Assembly (NCBI GenBank): GCA_019241645.1
Contig: JAFAWQ010000047.1
Coordinates: 20,806 to 84,805 of the forward strand
DNA length: 64,000 bases
DNA from: Alphaproteobacteria bacterium
Lineage (GTDB): Bacteria; Pseudomonadota; Alphaproteobacteria; Micropepsales; Micropepsaceae
Reading direction: 5' to 3'
In this document: positions 46,892-54,908 of the stretch, in pieces
Layout of the letters: every line of letters starts with the position of its first letter
Numbering within the stretch: position 1 is the stretch's first letter
The notes under the pieces: model-generated
Told to the model about the DNA's origin: nothing
Databases searched by the model: none
The model's input: the letters and a program-made list of their open reading frames with translations, nothing else
Translations under genes and position numbers: made by a program

Positions 46892-47870
46892 TTACTTTGC
46901 CGCTGGCTTCGCCCTTAGTTCCCCATCCTCCTGACGCCAGCCCAAGGCCAAGGCTTTGTCGAAGGACGTATCGCGTTCGCGAAGGTACGCGAGATATTTC
47001 GGCCGCAGACTCTTCGGAATGTCGATGGGGCTGAGGATATTTGGCCTGAAACTCCGAATCGATGAGCCCCTGATAGGCATTGCCGCGCTTGAGCAGCGCA
47101 ATGGGAAATTCCGGGTATTCGTTGAGAACCAGATCGCTGAGCGCGATGGCGGTCCCATAGTCCCCAGCATTTCTGTAGTGCTCAATCAGGGGCTCTGCCA
47201 TCACCGCCACGCTCTGTTTGCGTGTCAGCGTTTTCAAATAGAGGCCATTTTTTATCGCTTCGTCCGTCATCGGCAATTTCTGGCGATACCAAGCGTCGCG
47301 AGCCGGCAGAGCGCCGCTGGTGGTTTCAAGGTTGTATGCCTTGCGGGTCGGGTCATCGACATATTTGACGAATTCGTGCATCGGTGCGGTGGAGAGCGTT
47401 ACGTGAAGGCCAAGGCGGTCGGCTAGCGCAAGAAACAGTATGGGCATGCTGATGCAGTTGCCGCGACGCGTTTTCAAATAGGTCGAAAGCAGCCTGTTGG
47501 CTGGCTTCTCCCCGAGCGGGTCGGACAAATCATATTGAAACGACCGATTGCCGTTCCAATCGCCGTCGACATAGATGTATTCGCGAACTGCTCGTAATTT
47601 TCTCAACGGCGGAGCATTCGACCCCGCCATGCGACGGGCCGTATCCGCCATTGTATCGATTTGCTTCAGCGAAGCCGAGAGATCAATAGCCGGATCGATG
47701 AACCTGTCGAAAGTCAGCTTGGCCCGGGCGAAGTCAATCTGAGCATCCGGCTGAGCCAACATCTCCCGCAACGCTGCAACTGGATCGTTCGCTTTGCCAT
47801 CGGCCGTTGCAATCGAAGTGGTAAGCAAGGCCAAAGAGAGAATTAGCGGACGGAATAGCGACGATTGCAT
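46892..47870 (-). pseudogene. Exported SirB1-type transglutaminase-like protein, frameshifted
   Basis: From ATG 47870 a signal peptide (PLILSLALLTTSIATADG) is followed by a SirB1/transglutaminase-like domain with Cys139 (RRGNCISMPILFLALADRLG), His165 (PMHEFVKY) and Asn180 (AYNLETTSG). TPR-like helices come next (YGTAIALSDLVLNEYP). At a CCCC run (GGGG at 47027-47030 on the plus strand) the natural C-terminus (IPKSLRPKYLAYLRERDTS to AKPAAK, stop 46892) falls into another frame; CCC instead of CCCC restores a protein of about 325 residues. In the frame as written, translation bypasses that stop and runs into the toxin frame to give a 562-residue fusion. Confidence 0.75.
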
Positions 47871-47880
47871 GCCTAACCCG

Positions 47881-47901
47881 ATAACAACCTAAAGTTGTTA
47901 T
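47881..47901 (-). promoter_or_regulatory. Inverted repeat, probable operator of the toxin locus
   Basis: ATAACAAC-CTAAA-GTTGTTAT, a perfect 8-bp inverted repeat with a 5-base spacer, ends 10 bases upstream of the transglutaminase-like start at 47870. The AT-rich palindrome at this distance looks like a repressor site overlapping the promoter or ribosome site. The regulator is unknown. Confidence 0.55.
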
Positions 47902-48030
47902 AGATCAATCTGTTCCAGCCGGCAAACTTTATGTCTGGGGCGGATGCAGTGAAAATTTCTGCGCAGACTCGCCTTCGGGTGACTTCAAACCATGGTTGAA
48001 AGGGTAGGCACGCTCCGGTAACTCCCCACA

Positions 48031-50112
48031 ATGTCCGCGCCAGCCGAAACCTGCCTGACGACGCCGCTGACCCGGCCCGACCCGCATGTCGACTGGCGGC
48101 GGGTCGCGTATCTGGTGCAGGCGAGCCGCGCGCTGGATGAGCTGGAGGAAAAGACCCTCGTTCCCGCGCGGAAGATTTTCTACCAGTTCTCCGCGCGCGG
48201 ACACGACATGGCGCAGGTGCTGCTGGGAACCCAGCTGACCGACAGGCATGACGCCATCTGCGGCTACTATCGCTCGCGCCCCATTCTGCTGACGCTCGGC
48301 GTCAGGATGGCCGATGCGCTCGGCTCCTGCATGGCGCGCGAAGGCGGCTATTCCGACGGCCGCGACATCGGCGCGGTGTTCAACTATCCCAATCCGAATG
48401 GCCCCTCGGCGCTGCCGATGTGCGGCGGCGTCGGCGCGCAGTTCACGCCGACAGCGGGATGGGCGCAGGCAATCCGCTACCGCGCGGAAGTGCTGAACGA
48501 TCCGGCGTATGCAAACTCCATTGCGGTGGCGCTGGGCGGCGACGCCTCTGTCGCCACCAACGGCTTCTGGTCGGCGCTCACCATGGCGACAACCCTGTCG
48601 CTGCCGATTCTCTTTTACATCGAGGACAACGGCTACGGCATTTCCGTGCCGTCGCGATTGCAAACGCCGGGTGGCGACATCGCCGCCAATCTCGGCAGTT
48701 TCGGCGATCTGGAAATTCTCGCCGGCGACGGCACCGAGCCACACGAGGCGGCGGTTCTGATCAAGCAGGCGGTGCGCTTCGTGCGCGAGCGGCGCGCGCC
48801 GGCGCTATTGCGGCTCAAGGTGCCAAGGCTGGAGGGACATTCCTTTCAGGATACACAGACCTACAAGCCGGAAGAGTTCGTGAAGGCGGAATGGTCGCGC
48901 GATCCGCTACCCAAGCTGCGCGCCTTCCTCGTTCCCGCAGAGTGCGACGAAGCCGAATGGAACAAAATTGCCGAACAGGCGGCGCGCGATGTGGAAGCTG
49001 CGCGCGCGGAAGCCGAAGGGCGCGAAGTGGCGGATGTCGAGCGCACGACCCGGCACGTGTTCTTCGAAGGCGAGATGCAGAGCCAAGGCGGTCAGCATGC
49101 CGAAGGCTATGAACCACCGGCCGCCGCCGAGAGCGCACAGTCCGAAGGCCAGCGCATCAACATGGTCACTGCCATCCGGCGCACCCTGGAGCACGAGATC
49201 GCCATCAATCCGCGCGTGCTGGTGTTCGGCGAGGATGTGGGGCCGAAGGGCGGCGTGCATGCCGTCACGCTCGGTCTGCAGGAGAAATTCGGCGAAGCGC
49301 GCGTGTTCGATACTTCGCTGTCGGAAGAAGGCATCATCGGCCGCGCCGTCGGCATGGCGCTGGCGGGGCTGGTGCCGGTGCCGGAAATCCAGTTCCGCAA
49401 ATACGCAGATCCCGCGGCGGAGCAGCTCAACGATTGCGGCACCATGCGCTGGCGCACCAACAACCGCTTCGCCGCCCCGATCGTGGTGCGCATGCCGATC
49501 GGCTTCTTCAAATGCGGCGACCCGTGGCACAGCCAGACCGACGAAGTGCGCTTCGTGCATTCGCCCGGTTGGAAAGTGGCAGTGCCGTCCAATGCGGAAG
49601 ACGCGGTGGGTTTGCTGCGCACGGCTCTGCGCGGCAACGATCCGGTGATCTTCTTCGAGCATCGCGCCATGCTGGATGCGACCAGCGCGCGGCGGCCTTA
49701 TCCCGGCGACGATTTCGTGTTGCCGTTCGGCAAAGCACGGATCGTGCGCGAGGGCAGCGACATCACCGTGGTGACATGGGGCGCGATGGTGGAGCGCTGC
49801 GAAGCCGCAGCGGAAAATCATTCCGCCGAGATTCTCGATCTGCGAACCCTGATGCCGTGGGACCGCGAAGCGGTGCTCGCCTCGGTGAAGCGCACGCGCC
49901 GCTGCCTGATCGTGCATGAAGATTTGATCACCGGCGGCTTCGGCGCGGAAGTCGCGGCCGTCGTCGCGCAAGAGTGTTTCTTCGATCTCGATGCGCCGGT
50001 GAGCCGCCTTGCGATGCCGGACATTCCGAGCCCGCACAATCCGGCACTGATGGAATGGGCGCTGCCGAGCGTCGAGCAGATTGCGGCGAAGATCGCGGAG
50101 CTGGTGGGCTGA
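48031..50112 (+). CDS. 2-oxoacid dehydrogenase E1, fused alpha and beta subunits
   Basis: 693 residues. The alpha half binds thiamine diphosphate (GGDASVATNGFWSAL to FYIEDNGYG). The beta half begins near 370 (INMVTAIRRTLEHEI, VLVFGEDVGPKGG, DTSLSEEGIIGRAVG, LRTLMPWDREAVLASV, HEDLITGGFGAEV). E1 decarboxylates a 2-oxoacid and loads the acyl group on E2 lipoate. The fusion is seen in several bacterial lineages and often acts on branched-chain oxoacids, but the substrate (pyruvate or branched-chain) cannot be decided here. The stop overlaps the E2 start (TGATG). Confidence 0.88.
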   Translation: MSAPAETCLTTPLTRPDPHVDWRRVAYLVQASRALDELEEKTLVPARKIFYQFSARGHDMAQVLLGTQLTDRHDAICGYYRSRPILLTLGVRMADALGSCMAREGGYSDGRDIGAVFNYPNPNGPSALPMCGGVGAQFTPTAGWAQAIRYRAEVLNDPAYANSIAVALGGDASVATNGFWSALTMATTLSLPILFYIEDNGYGISVPSRLQTPGGDIAANLGSFGDLEILAGDGTEPHEAAVLIKQAVRFVRERRAPALLRLKVPRLEGHSFQDTQTYKPEEFVKAEWSRDPLPKLRAFLVPAECDEAEWNKIAEQAARDVEAARAEAEGREVADVERTTRHVFFEGEMQSQGGQHAEGYEPPAAAESAQSEGQRINMVTAIRRTLEHEIAINPRVLVFGEDVGPKGGVHAVTLGLQEKFGEARVFDTSLSEEGIIGRAVGMALAGLVPVPEIQFRKYADPAAEQLNDCGTMRWRTNNRFAAPIVVRMPIGFFKCGDPWHSQTDEVRFVHSPGWKVAVPSNAEDAVGLLRTALRGNDPVIFFEHRAMLDATSARRPYPGDDFVLPFGKARIVREGSDITVVTWGAMVERCEAAAENHSAEILDLRTLMPWDREAVLASVKRTRRCLIVHEDLITGGFGAEVAAVVAQECFFDLDAPVSRLAMPDIPSPHNPALMEWALPSVEQIAAKIAELVG

Positions 50113-51266
50113 TGGCGGATATTCTCGCGCCGGCCGAACAGGAAGGCACCAAGGCGGTGCTCAAGACCTGGCTGAAGAAGCCGGGCGACTCCGTGCGCAT
50201 TAACGATCCGGTGCTGGAACTGGAGACCGACAAGGTGGCGGTGGAAATCGCCGCCACCGCGGATGGTGTGCTCGCGGAGATCCTCATCGAAGAAGGCGCC
50301 GACGTGGAGCCCGGCACGGTGCTCGGCCGCATCGCGGAATCGGGTGTTGCCGTAGCAGCGAAAGAATCGATGCAGGCGGTTTCGGCGAAACCATCCGCAG
50401 CGGCGCAAAAAAGTCAGGACACATCGCAACTGCCGCCTGGCATTCGCCGCCTGCTGGACGAACATGGGCTCAGCGCGAGCGATGTGCCGGTTAGCGGCGC
50501 GCGGTTGTCGCGCGAGGACATCCTCGCGGAAGTCGAGCGGCGCGCCAAAGCACCTGTGGCCGGCGTCACCCGCGTACCGCATGACACCATGCGCAAGCGT
50601 ATCGCCGACCATCTGACGCGTTCGCTGCAGACCGCGCCGCATGTCACCGCAATGTTCGAAGCCGATTTTTCGGCCATCGCCGCGCACCGCGCCGCGCACA
50701 AGGAGGCCTTCGCGCGCGAGGGCGCCAACCTCACCTTCACCGCGTATTTCGTTGCAGCCTGCGTTGCGGCGATGAAAGCGGCGCCGGCGGTGAACGGCCG
50801 CTGGTTCGACGACCGCGTCGACATCGCCGACGACATCAACATCGGCATCGGCACGGCGTTGGGCGAGAAGGGGCTCATCGTTCCCGTCATCCACCGCGCG
50901 CAGACTTTGTCGCTACTAGAGATCGCGCAACGGCTGACACAGCTCACCGAAGCCGCGCGCGCGGGCAAGCTCACTCAAGCCGACGTTCAGGGCGGCACCT
51001 TTTCGATTTCCAACCACGGCGTATCCGGCTCGCTGGTGGCGGCGCCGATCATCATCAACCAGCCGCAATCGGCGATCCTGGGCGTCGGCAAGCTGGAGAA
51101 GCGCGCCGTAGTTCGCGACGACACCATTAAAATCCGCCCGATGGCCTATGTGACGCTCACCATCGATCACCGCGTGATCGATGCCTTCCAGACCAACGCC
51201 TGGCTCACCCGCTTCGTCGAAACGCTGGAAACCTGGCCTACGGACAGCAACAGAATCACAGTTTGA
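50112..51266 (+). CDS. 2-oxoacid dehydrogenase E2 (dihydrolipoyl acyltransferase)
   Basis: 384 residues from ATG 50112. One lipoyl domain (VLELETDKVAVEIAATADG, lipoyl Lys in ETDKVAV), an Ala/Lys linker, an E1/E3-binding domain (PPGIRRLLDEHGLSASDV, SREDILAEVER) and a catalytic domain (FSISNHGVSGSLVAAPII, TIDHRVIDAFQTN). The usual DHRxxDG ends in Ala instead of Gly. It transfers the acyl group to CoA. No E3 gene follows, so the complex must borrow lipoamide dehydrogenase from elsewhere. Confidence 0.9.
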   Translation: MADILAPAEQEGTKAVLKTWLKKPGDSVRINDPVLELETDKVAVEIAATADGVLAEILIEEGADVEPGTVLGRIAESGVAVAAKESMQAVSAKPSAAAQKSQDTSQLPPGIRRLLDEHGLSASDVPVSGARLSREDILAEVERRAKAPVAGVTRVPHDTMRKRIADHLTRSLQTAPHVTAMFEADFSAIAAHRAAHKEAFAREGANLTFTAYFVAACVAAMKAAPAVNGRWFDDRVDIADDINIGIGTALGEKGLIVPVIHRAQTLSLLEIAQRLTQLTEAARAGKLTQADVQGGTFSISNHGVSGSLVAAPIIINQPQSAILGVGKLEKRAVVRDDTIKIRPMAYVTLTIDHRVIDAFQTNAWLTRFVETLETWPTDSNRITV

Positions 51267-51450
51267 AGATGCGTTCTCCACGATCATATGCCGCCTTTTC
51301 GTGCTCTTCCAACCAGATGAAAGCGGGAGAATTGCAGGCGGTTGAGCCGCACATCAGGGCTGTGTCGGGATAGCCAACCGGTTCAACGGCAGCAACGTAG
51401 TTTCGCTGGGGCCCTCTTGGGCGTATGCGTTTGCATTGCATAATCGCCAT
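51256..51450 (-). CDS. Small conserved protein with CGSTAC motif
   Basis: 64 residues from ATG 51450, with GAGGGA 7 bases upstream. The pattern PVGYPDTALMCGSTACNSPAFIWLEEHEKAAYDRGERIFKL is a recognisable short family (PxGYPxTxxxCGxxxCxxPxxIWL) in which the C-x4-C pair may bind metal. The 3' end overlaps the convergent E2 gene by 11 bases. Function unknown. Confidence 0.75.
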   Translation of the reverse strand: MAIMQCKRIRPRGPQRNYVAAVEPVGYPDTALMCGSTACNSPAFIWLEEHEKAAYDRGERIFKL

Positions 51451-51495
51451 AAACTGTCCCTCGCAATCGTCCCCCGTAACTCCTATCGTAGTACC

Positions 51496-51720
51496 ATGCC
51501 TAAGACTTCAACAGGTACCAAACAGCGTTCCAAAACCTCCGGGCAGCGCCGCGCTGCCGATGCGCAGAAAGGGCGACGTCGTACTAAACAAGAAGTGATG
51601 CTCGGCAGTGCTGAGCGCATTCTCGAATGGATAAGGCGAAATCCGCTGCCGACAGGTTCCCGCCGTTCCGCCGAGGAAATCGACGCCGGCATCGCGGCCG
51701 AACGCGACGCGTGGGACTGA
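51496..51720 (+). CDS. Orphan VapB-like antitoxin candidate
   Basis: 74 residues. The basic N-terminus (PKTSTGTKQRSKTSGQRR) precedes a C-terminus RRSAEEIDAGIAAERDAWD that closely resembles the toxin-binding tail of VapB/AbrB-type antitoxins. No toxin gene follows: the next frame on this strand is empty and the convergent cytochrome gene begins 6 bases later. No SD is visible. It is either an orphan antitoxin or the remains of a module whose toxin was lost. Confidence 0.5.
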   Translation: MPKTSTGTKQRSKTSGQRRAADAQKGRRRTKQEVMLGSAERILEWIRRNPLPTGSRRSAEEIDAGIAAERDAWD

Positions 51721-51726
51721 GCGCCG

Positions 51727-52110
51727 CTATTTCAGCGTCGCCAGATAGGCGATGAGATCGGCGCGGTCCTGCGCGTTGAGAATCCCCGCGAACGCCATGC
51801 GGTTGCCGGGAACCACCTGCGCCGGATGCGCGATCCAGGCGTCCAGTTTCTGCGGCGTCCACACGAAGCCGGCATTCTTTAGCGCGGGCGAATAGGAAAA
51901 ATTCGGGCGGCTGCCCGCCTTGCGCCCCACCACGCCGAACAGGTTCGGCCCTAGCCCATCGGCGCCGCCCTTGTCGACGCGATGGCAGGCGGCGCAGCGG
52001 GTGAAGACACCCTTGCCAGCATTCACATCCCCGGCCAGCGCGGGAGACGAGGCAATAGCCATGACCAACATCATCACCATAAATCCACCGGTTTGGATCA
52101 TCGGCGTCAT
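51727..52110 (-). CDS. Exported class I cytochrome c
   Basis: 127 residues from ATG 52110, overlapping the PH-domain stop as ATGA. Signal peptide FMVMMLVMAIASSPALAG. Haem-binding CAACH in VFTRCAACHRVDKGG, GLGPNLFGVVGRKAG, the axial Met region PGNRMAFAGI and a C-terminal helix DRADLIAYLATL. It is a soluble periplasmic electron carrier of the cytochrome c2/c550 type. Coupling to a PH-domain membrane protein is unusual and may be accidental. Confidence 0.9.
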   Translation of the reverse strand: MTPMIQTGGFMVMMLVMAIASSPALAGDVNAGKGVFTRCAACHRVDKGGADGLGPNLFGVVGRKAGSRPNFSYSPALKNAGFVWTPQKLDAWIAHPAQVVPGNRMAFAGILNAQDRADLIAYLATLK

Positions 52111-52523
52111 GACCGCGGCTCCCGCTGTTTTGCGGATTCGATGGCTGCCCGGAAGGCGATGGGATCGGCAATGTCGGGCAGTTGGATGGCATCCATGCCT
52201 GTGCCTTCGATGCGCAGATGGCCGTAGCCCAGAATGCGGCCCCAGAAGGTCTGCTTGATCTGCACGCCCTCGATGTTGTGCAGCGCCAGTTCGCTGGTGG
52301 AAAGCGTCAACCATCCCGTCTTCTCCACGAAGCGGTGCGTGGTGACGCCGATCTCCGTCGTCCATTTGCGGTACATGCGGACAAAGAAGATGTAGAAGCC
52401 GATCAGCAGCCAGCCGAGGAACACCAGCGCCAGAAACGATTTGAAGGTGTACCACCAGTGGAAGCGCGCCATCGCCACCACTTCCTCCCCCTGCCCCAGC
52501 GACTTTTCAATATAACCGGCCAT
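52107..52523 (-). CDS. Bacterial PH (bPH2/YdbS-like) domain membrane protein
   Basis: 138 residues from ATG 52523 with GAAGGAG 6 bases upstream. One or two membrane helices (FKSFLALVFLGWLLIGFYIFF) precede the PH core (EIGVTTHRFVEKTGWLTL, SELALHNIEGVQIKQTFWGRILGYGHLRIEGTG), which is the DUF304/bPH2 signature. The role is unknown; related proteins are tied to membrane lipid or envelope processes. It lies 26 bases after the VapC gene and is probably read with cytochrome c. Confidence 0.85.
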   Translation of the reverse strand: MAGYIEKSLGQGEEVVAMARFHWWYTFKSFLALVFLGWLLIGFYIFFVRMYRKWTTEIGVTTHRFVEKTGWLTLSTSELALHNIEGVQIKQTFWGRILGYGHLRIEGTGMDAIQLPDIADPIAFRAAIESAKQREPRS

Positions 52524-52549
52524 GAAAACTCCTTCCTCTCGACTGCGCC

Positions 52550-52951
52550 TTAGAGCAGCTTGATTCGCCGCTTCAAGGTGGCGTCGTTTGCACAGGCCCG
52601 AACGAACCGACGATCCGCTGTAACCACATGCGTATCGGCACGCAGCGCGGCCGCAAGATAGAGGCAATCGTGGATCGGATGACGCAGCCAGTTCGCGATT
52701 TGCAACGCGGACGGTAGATCGACTTCGGCCGGCGTGGTCTCGACCGGCGCGTGGCGCAAGCCCGCCAACCGCTCCTCCGTCTCCTTCGCCGAAATTTGCC
52801 CGCGCGCGGCGGTGGCCCAAAGCGCGTTCGCGGCTTCGATCAGCCAGAGGCTCGGAGAAGTAAGGTGTTCGGTGTGCAGAGCGCGCGCGGCGTCCGCGCC
52901 CTCCTCGTCCAGCACCCACTTCACCGCAACGGAGGCATCGACGACAAGCAT
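52550..52951 (-). CDS. vapC: PIN-domain ribonuclease toxin (VapC/FitB type)
   Basis: 133 residues with the PIN acidic residues: Asp5 (VVDASVAVKW), Glu in WLIEAANALW, Asp in IHDCLYLAAAL and Asp in VTADRRFV. PIN toxins cleave RNA, often tRNA or rRNA. The ATG overlaps the antitoxin stop (TAATG). Length and layout are complete, so the module may be active. Confidence 0.9.
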   Translation of the reverse strand: MLVVDASVAVKWVLDEEGADAARALHTEHLTSPSLWLIEAANALWATAARGQISAKETEERLAGLRHAPVETTPAEVDLPSALQIANWLRHPIHDCLYLAAALRADTHVVTADRRFVRACANDATLKRRIKLL

Positions 52952-53184
52952 TATCGCTCGTCGCGCGCCTGCCGGATCAGTTCGGCGGAGTCGGTGAAGA
53001 TGCGTCCCCTAGTCTCTTCGCGCAGTTTGGCGGCGCGCTCCCAGAAATCTTCGCCGGACGGTTTGACGGCCTGTTCCAGAATTGCCCGGTGCTCGGCTTC
53101 CGCGCTGCGGCCGTGCTGCTTCGCGCGCTTCTTCAGCGCGGCAATCACCTTGTCCGGCACATCGCGAACCAAGAGCTGTCCCAT
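52951..53184 (-). CDS. FitA-like ribbon-helix-helix antitoxin
   Basis: 77 residues. The N-terminal RHH (GQLLVRDVPDKVIAALKKRA, GRSAEAEHRAILEQAV) binds DNA as a dimer; the C-terminal tail (EDFWERAAKLREETRG) neutralises the PIN toxin. A perfect palindrome sits 5 bases upstream of the ATG (53190-53211), the expected autoregulatory site. Confidence 0.88.
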   Translation of the reverse strand: MGQLLVRDVPDKVIAALKKRAKQHGRSAEAEHRAILEQAVKPSGEDFWERAAKLREETRGRIFTDSAELIRQARDER

Positions 53185-53678
53185 GACCGGATGCTATCAC
53201 ATGATAGCATCAGGTCTAGAACAATGCATCGCAGCCATCGGCGCCAACAGGCGCAGGAGGTTGGTGTGCATGATTCCCCTGGCGATCTGGTGAGAAATGG
53301 AGCGCGAAGGTGCGCCAAATGCACCTGCGGATCAAGCGTACCCGCACCGGCACTGTTGCAGTTTGGCTTAGTCTGAAATTTTAGAGCGCAACTGTCGGGG
53401 TCTGGTGGAGTACCGTCGCTAGGTACATTGATGCCTAATTCAGGGTCTGTCGGATCACCTACCCATGCTCGCCAATGATCCCCCTCCAGTCGCGCATGCC
53501 AAGACTTTCGATACAAATCCCGCTTCTTGCCCACAACCCCTTCACCGTTCTTGCCCCATGATTCATAACAAGCGCGGTCTGCGATTGAGATTGCGGTTGC
53601 TTCGTCGACGACTGGCGTCCCGTGAGCACAACCCGCCAGGGCCGCAGCAACAACAATGGCCGCTACCCTTCTCTCCAT
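53145..53678 (-). CDS. Lipoprotein, C-terminal part doubtful
   Basis: The frame starts at ATG 53678 (GTG 53681 also possible). The signal ends in a lipobox (AAIVVAAALAGC), so it is an outer- or inner-membrane lipoprotein. The mature N-terminus (DEATAISIADRACYESWG, SWHARLEGDHWRAWVGD) has the look of small NTF2-like proteins. After about residue 105 the composition changes (SPGESCTPTSCACWRRW) and the frame runs through the antitoxin operator into the antitoxin gene. The toxin-antitoxin module may have replaced the original 3' end. Confidence 0.5.
   Translation of the reverse strand: MERRVAAIVVAAALAGCAHGTPVVDEATAISIADRACYESWGKNGEGVVGKKRDLYRKSWHARLEGDHWRAWVGDPTDPELGINVPSDGTPPDPDSCALKFQTKPNCNSAGAGTLDPQVHLAHLRAPFLTRSPGESCTPTSCACWRRWLRCIVLDLMLSCDSIRSWDSSWFAMCRTR
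53190..53211 (-). promoter_or_regulatory. Palindromic operator of the FitA/VapC module
   Basis: GATGCTATCA-CA-TGATAGCATC, a perfect 10-bp inverted repeat with a 2-base centre, ends 5 bases before the antitoxin ATG. It matches the type and position of sites bound by FitA-like antitoxin-toxin complexes. Confidence 0.85.
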
Positions 53679-53727
53679 CACGGCAGGATAACGCCATTCC
53701 TATGACTTCAACAGGTGCAACACGCCA

Positions 53728-54276
53728 TCACGCCATGCGCGACGTGAAGTAGAGGGCGTAGACGGCGATCCACGCCATCGCCCAGCCGGCATAGATCCAT
53801 CGCGGGTGGCCGATGGCGTCGGCGATCCGGCTACCGCCGGCGGCCAGCGAAACCGTGATCGCAAACCGCAGGAACCGCGCGGCGAACGAAACGATGGCGA
53901 ACGAAAACATCTCGATGTCCAGCGCGCCGGCTTCCGCCGCGTAGAGCTTGTACGGCAGGCCGGTCACTCCGCCAGTGATAAGATGAAGCGGCCAGCCAGC
54001 GCTCATCTCGTGCGCCGCGCGCTGCAAAAGATCGGGGCCGACCGCCGGCACCAGCAGCAGCACGAATTGCGCCGTGGCGATGTCGTCATGGCCCCAGCGC
54101 CACATGAACAGTCCGGCCAGCGCGGCGGCCAATGCCGCAACGGCGCTGAGCATAAGTGCCCTCTTCCAGCCGAAGCGCAGCGCCGCGAGCGTGAGCAACA
54201 CATCCGGCACGATGAAGAAGAATGTCGCTTCCGCAGCTCCCCACAGGAACGCGCCGACGAACCACATCATTCCCAT
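53728..54276 (-). CDS. YqaA/DedA-like integral membrane protein
   Basis: 182 residues from ATG 54276, overlapping plsC by 10 bases. Five or so hydrophobic helices: WFVGAFLWGAAEATFFFIVPDVLL, ALMLSAVAALAAALAGLFM, SAGWPLHLITGGVTGLPYKLYAAEAGAL. The FFFIVPDVLL and GVTGLPYKLYA segments resemble YqaA, a distant DedA/SNARE-associated relative linked to phospholipid flipping. It closes a phospholipid-synthesis operon, which fits a lipid-transport role (inference). Confidence 0.7.
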   Translation of the reverse strand: MGMMWFVGAFLWGAAEATFFFIVPDVLLTLAALRFGWKRALMLSAVAALAAALAGLFMWRWGHDDIATAQFVLLLVPAVGPDLLQRAAHEMSAGWPLHLITGGVTGLPYKLYAAEAGALDIEMFSFAIVSFAARFLRFAITVSLAAGGSRIADAIGHPRWIYAGWAMAWIAVYALYFTSRMA

Positions 54277-54908
54277 GGCGCCACATGAACCTGCGCGGCG
54301 AGTTCGCTCATTCGCGTCTGCATCTCGGCCATGAAGGCGGCGATGCTGCCCGGCCACATGAGGCGCTCGCCGATCACCACGTCGCAATTGAACGGCACGA
54401 GGAATTTCGCATCCTTCGGCAGTACCTTGCCGAGGCCGTTGATGAACAGCGGATGCACCGGCATTTGGGTGCGCAGTTTCACCAGATGCGCGACGCCGTT
54501 CTTGAATTCCGACAGCTGCTCGGGCTCGCCGCGCGAGCCCTCCGGAAAGAGAATGAGAATATCGCCGCGATCCAGCGCCTTGGTGCATCCGGCCAGCGGG
54601 TGTTCGCCGTGATCGCGGCCAGAGCGCGCCAGCGGAATGATGCCGACGATCCGGAACGCGAACCACGCCATCGCCTTCGAGCGCAGGAAGTAATCCGCCG
54701 CCGCGACGGGCCGCAACCGCGGCAGCATGCGCAGCGGAAACAGCGACAGGATGGTCAAGGTGTCCAGATGTGAATTGTGATTGGCCACGATGACCGCCGG
54801 GCCGACCTCCGGAAGGAAGCCGCGCCCACGCGCGTGAATGCCGACGGCGATCAGCAGGATCGGCCGCACGATCAGCGCAAAGAACAGGAAGCGCAGCGTA
54901 TTGTTCAT
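54267..54908 (-). CDS. 1-acyl-glycerol-3-phosphate acyltransferase (PlsC-like)
   Basis: 213 residues with an N-terminal membrane anchor and acyltransferase motifs: NHNSHLDTL (HX4D), VGIIPLARSG, ILFPEGSRGEPEQL and PVHPLFINGLG. It acylates lysophosphatidate or a related lipid at the inner membrane. The ATG overlaps a TGA of a relic cdsA 3' end (54905-54952), showing that cdsA and plsC were once joined by ATGA overlap. Confidence 0.88.
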   Translation of the reverse strand: MNNTLRFLFFALIVRPILLIAVGIHARGRGFLPEVGPAVIVANHNSHLDTLTILSLFPLRMLPRLRPVAAADYFLRSKAMAWFAFRIVGIIPLARSGRDHGEHPLAGCTKALDRGDILILFPEGSRGEPEQLSEFKNGVAHLVKLRTQMPVHPLFINGLGKVLPKDAKFLVPFNCDVVIGERLMWPGSIAAFMAEMQTRMSELAAQVHVAPWE

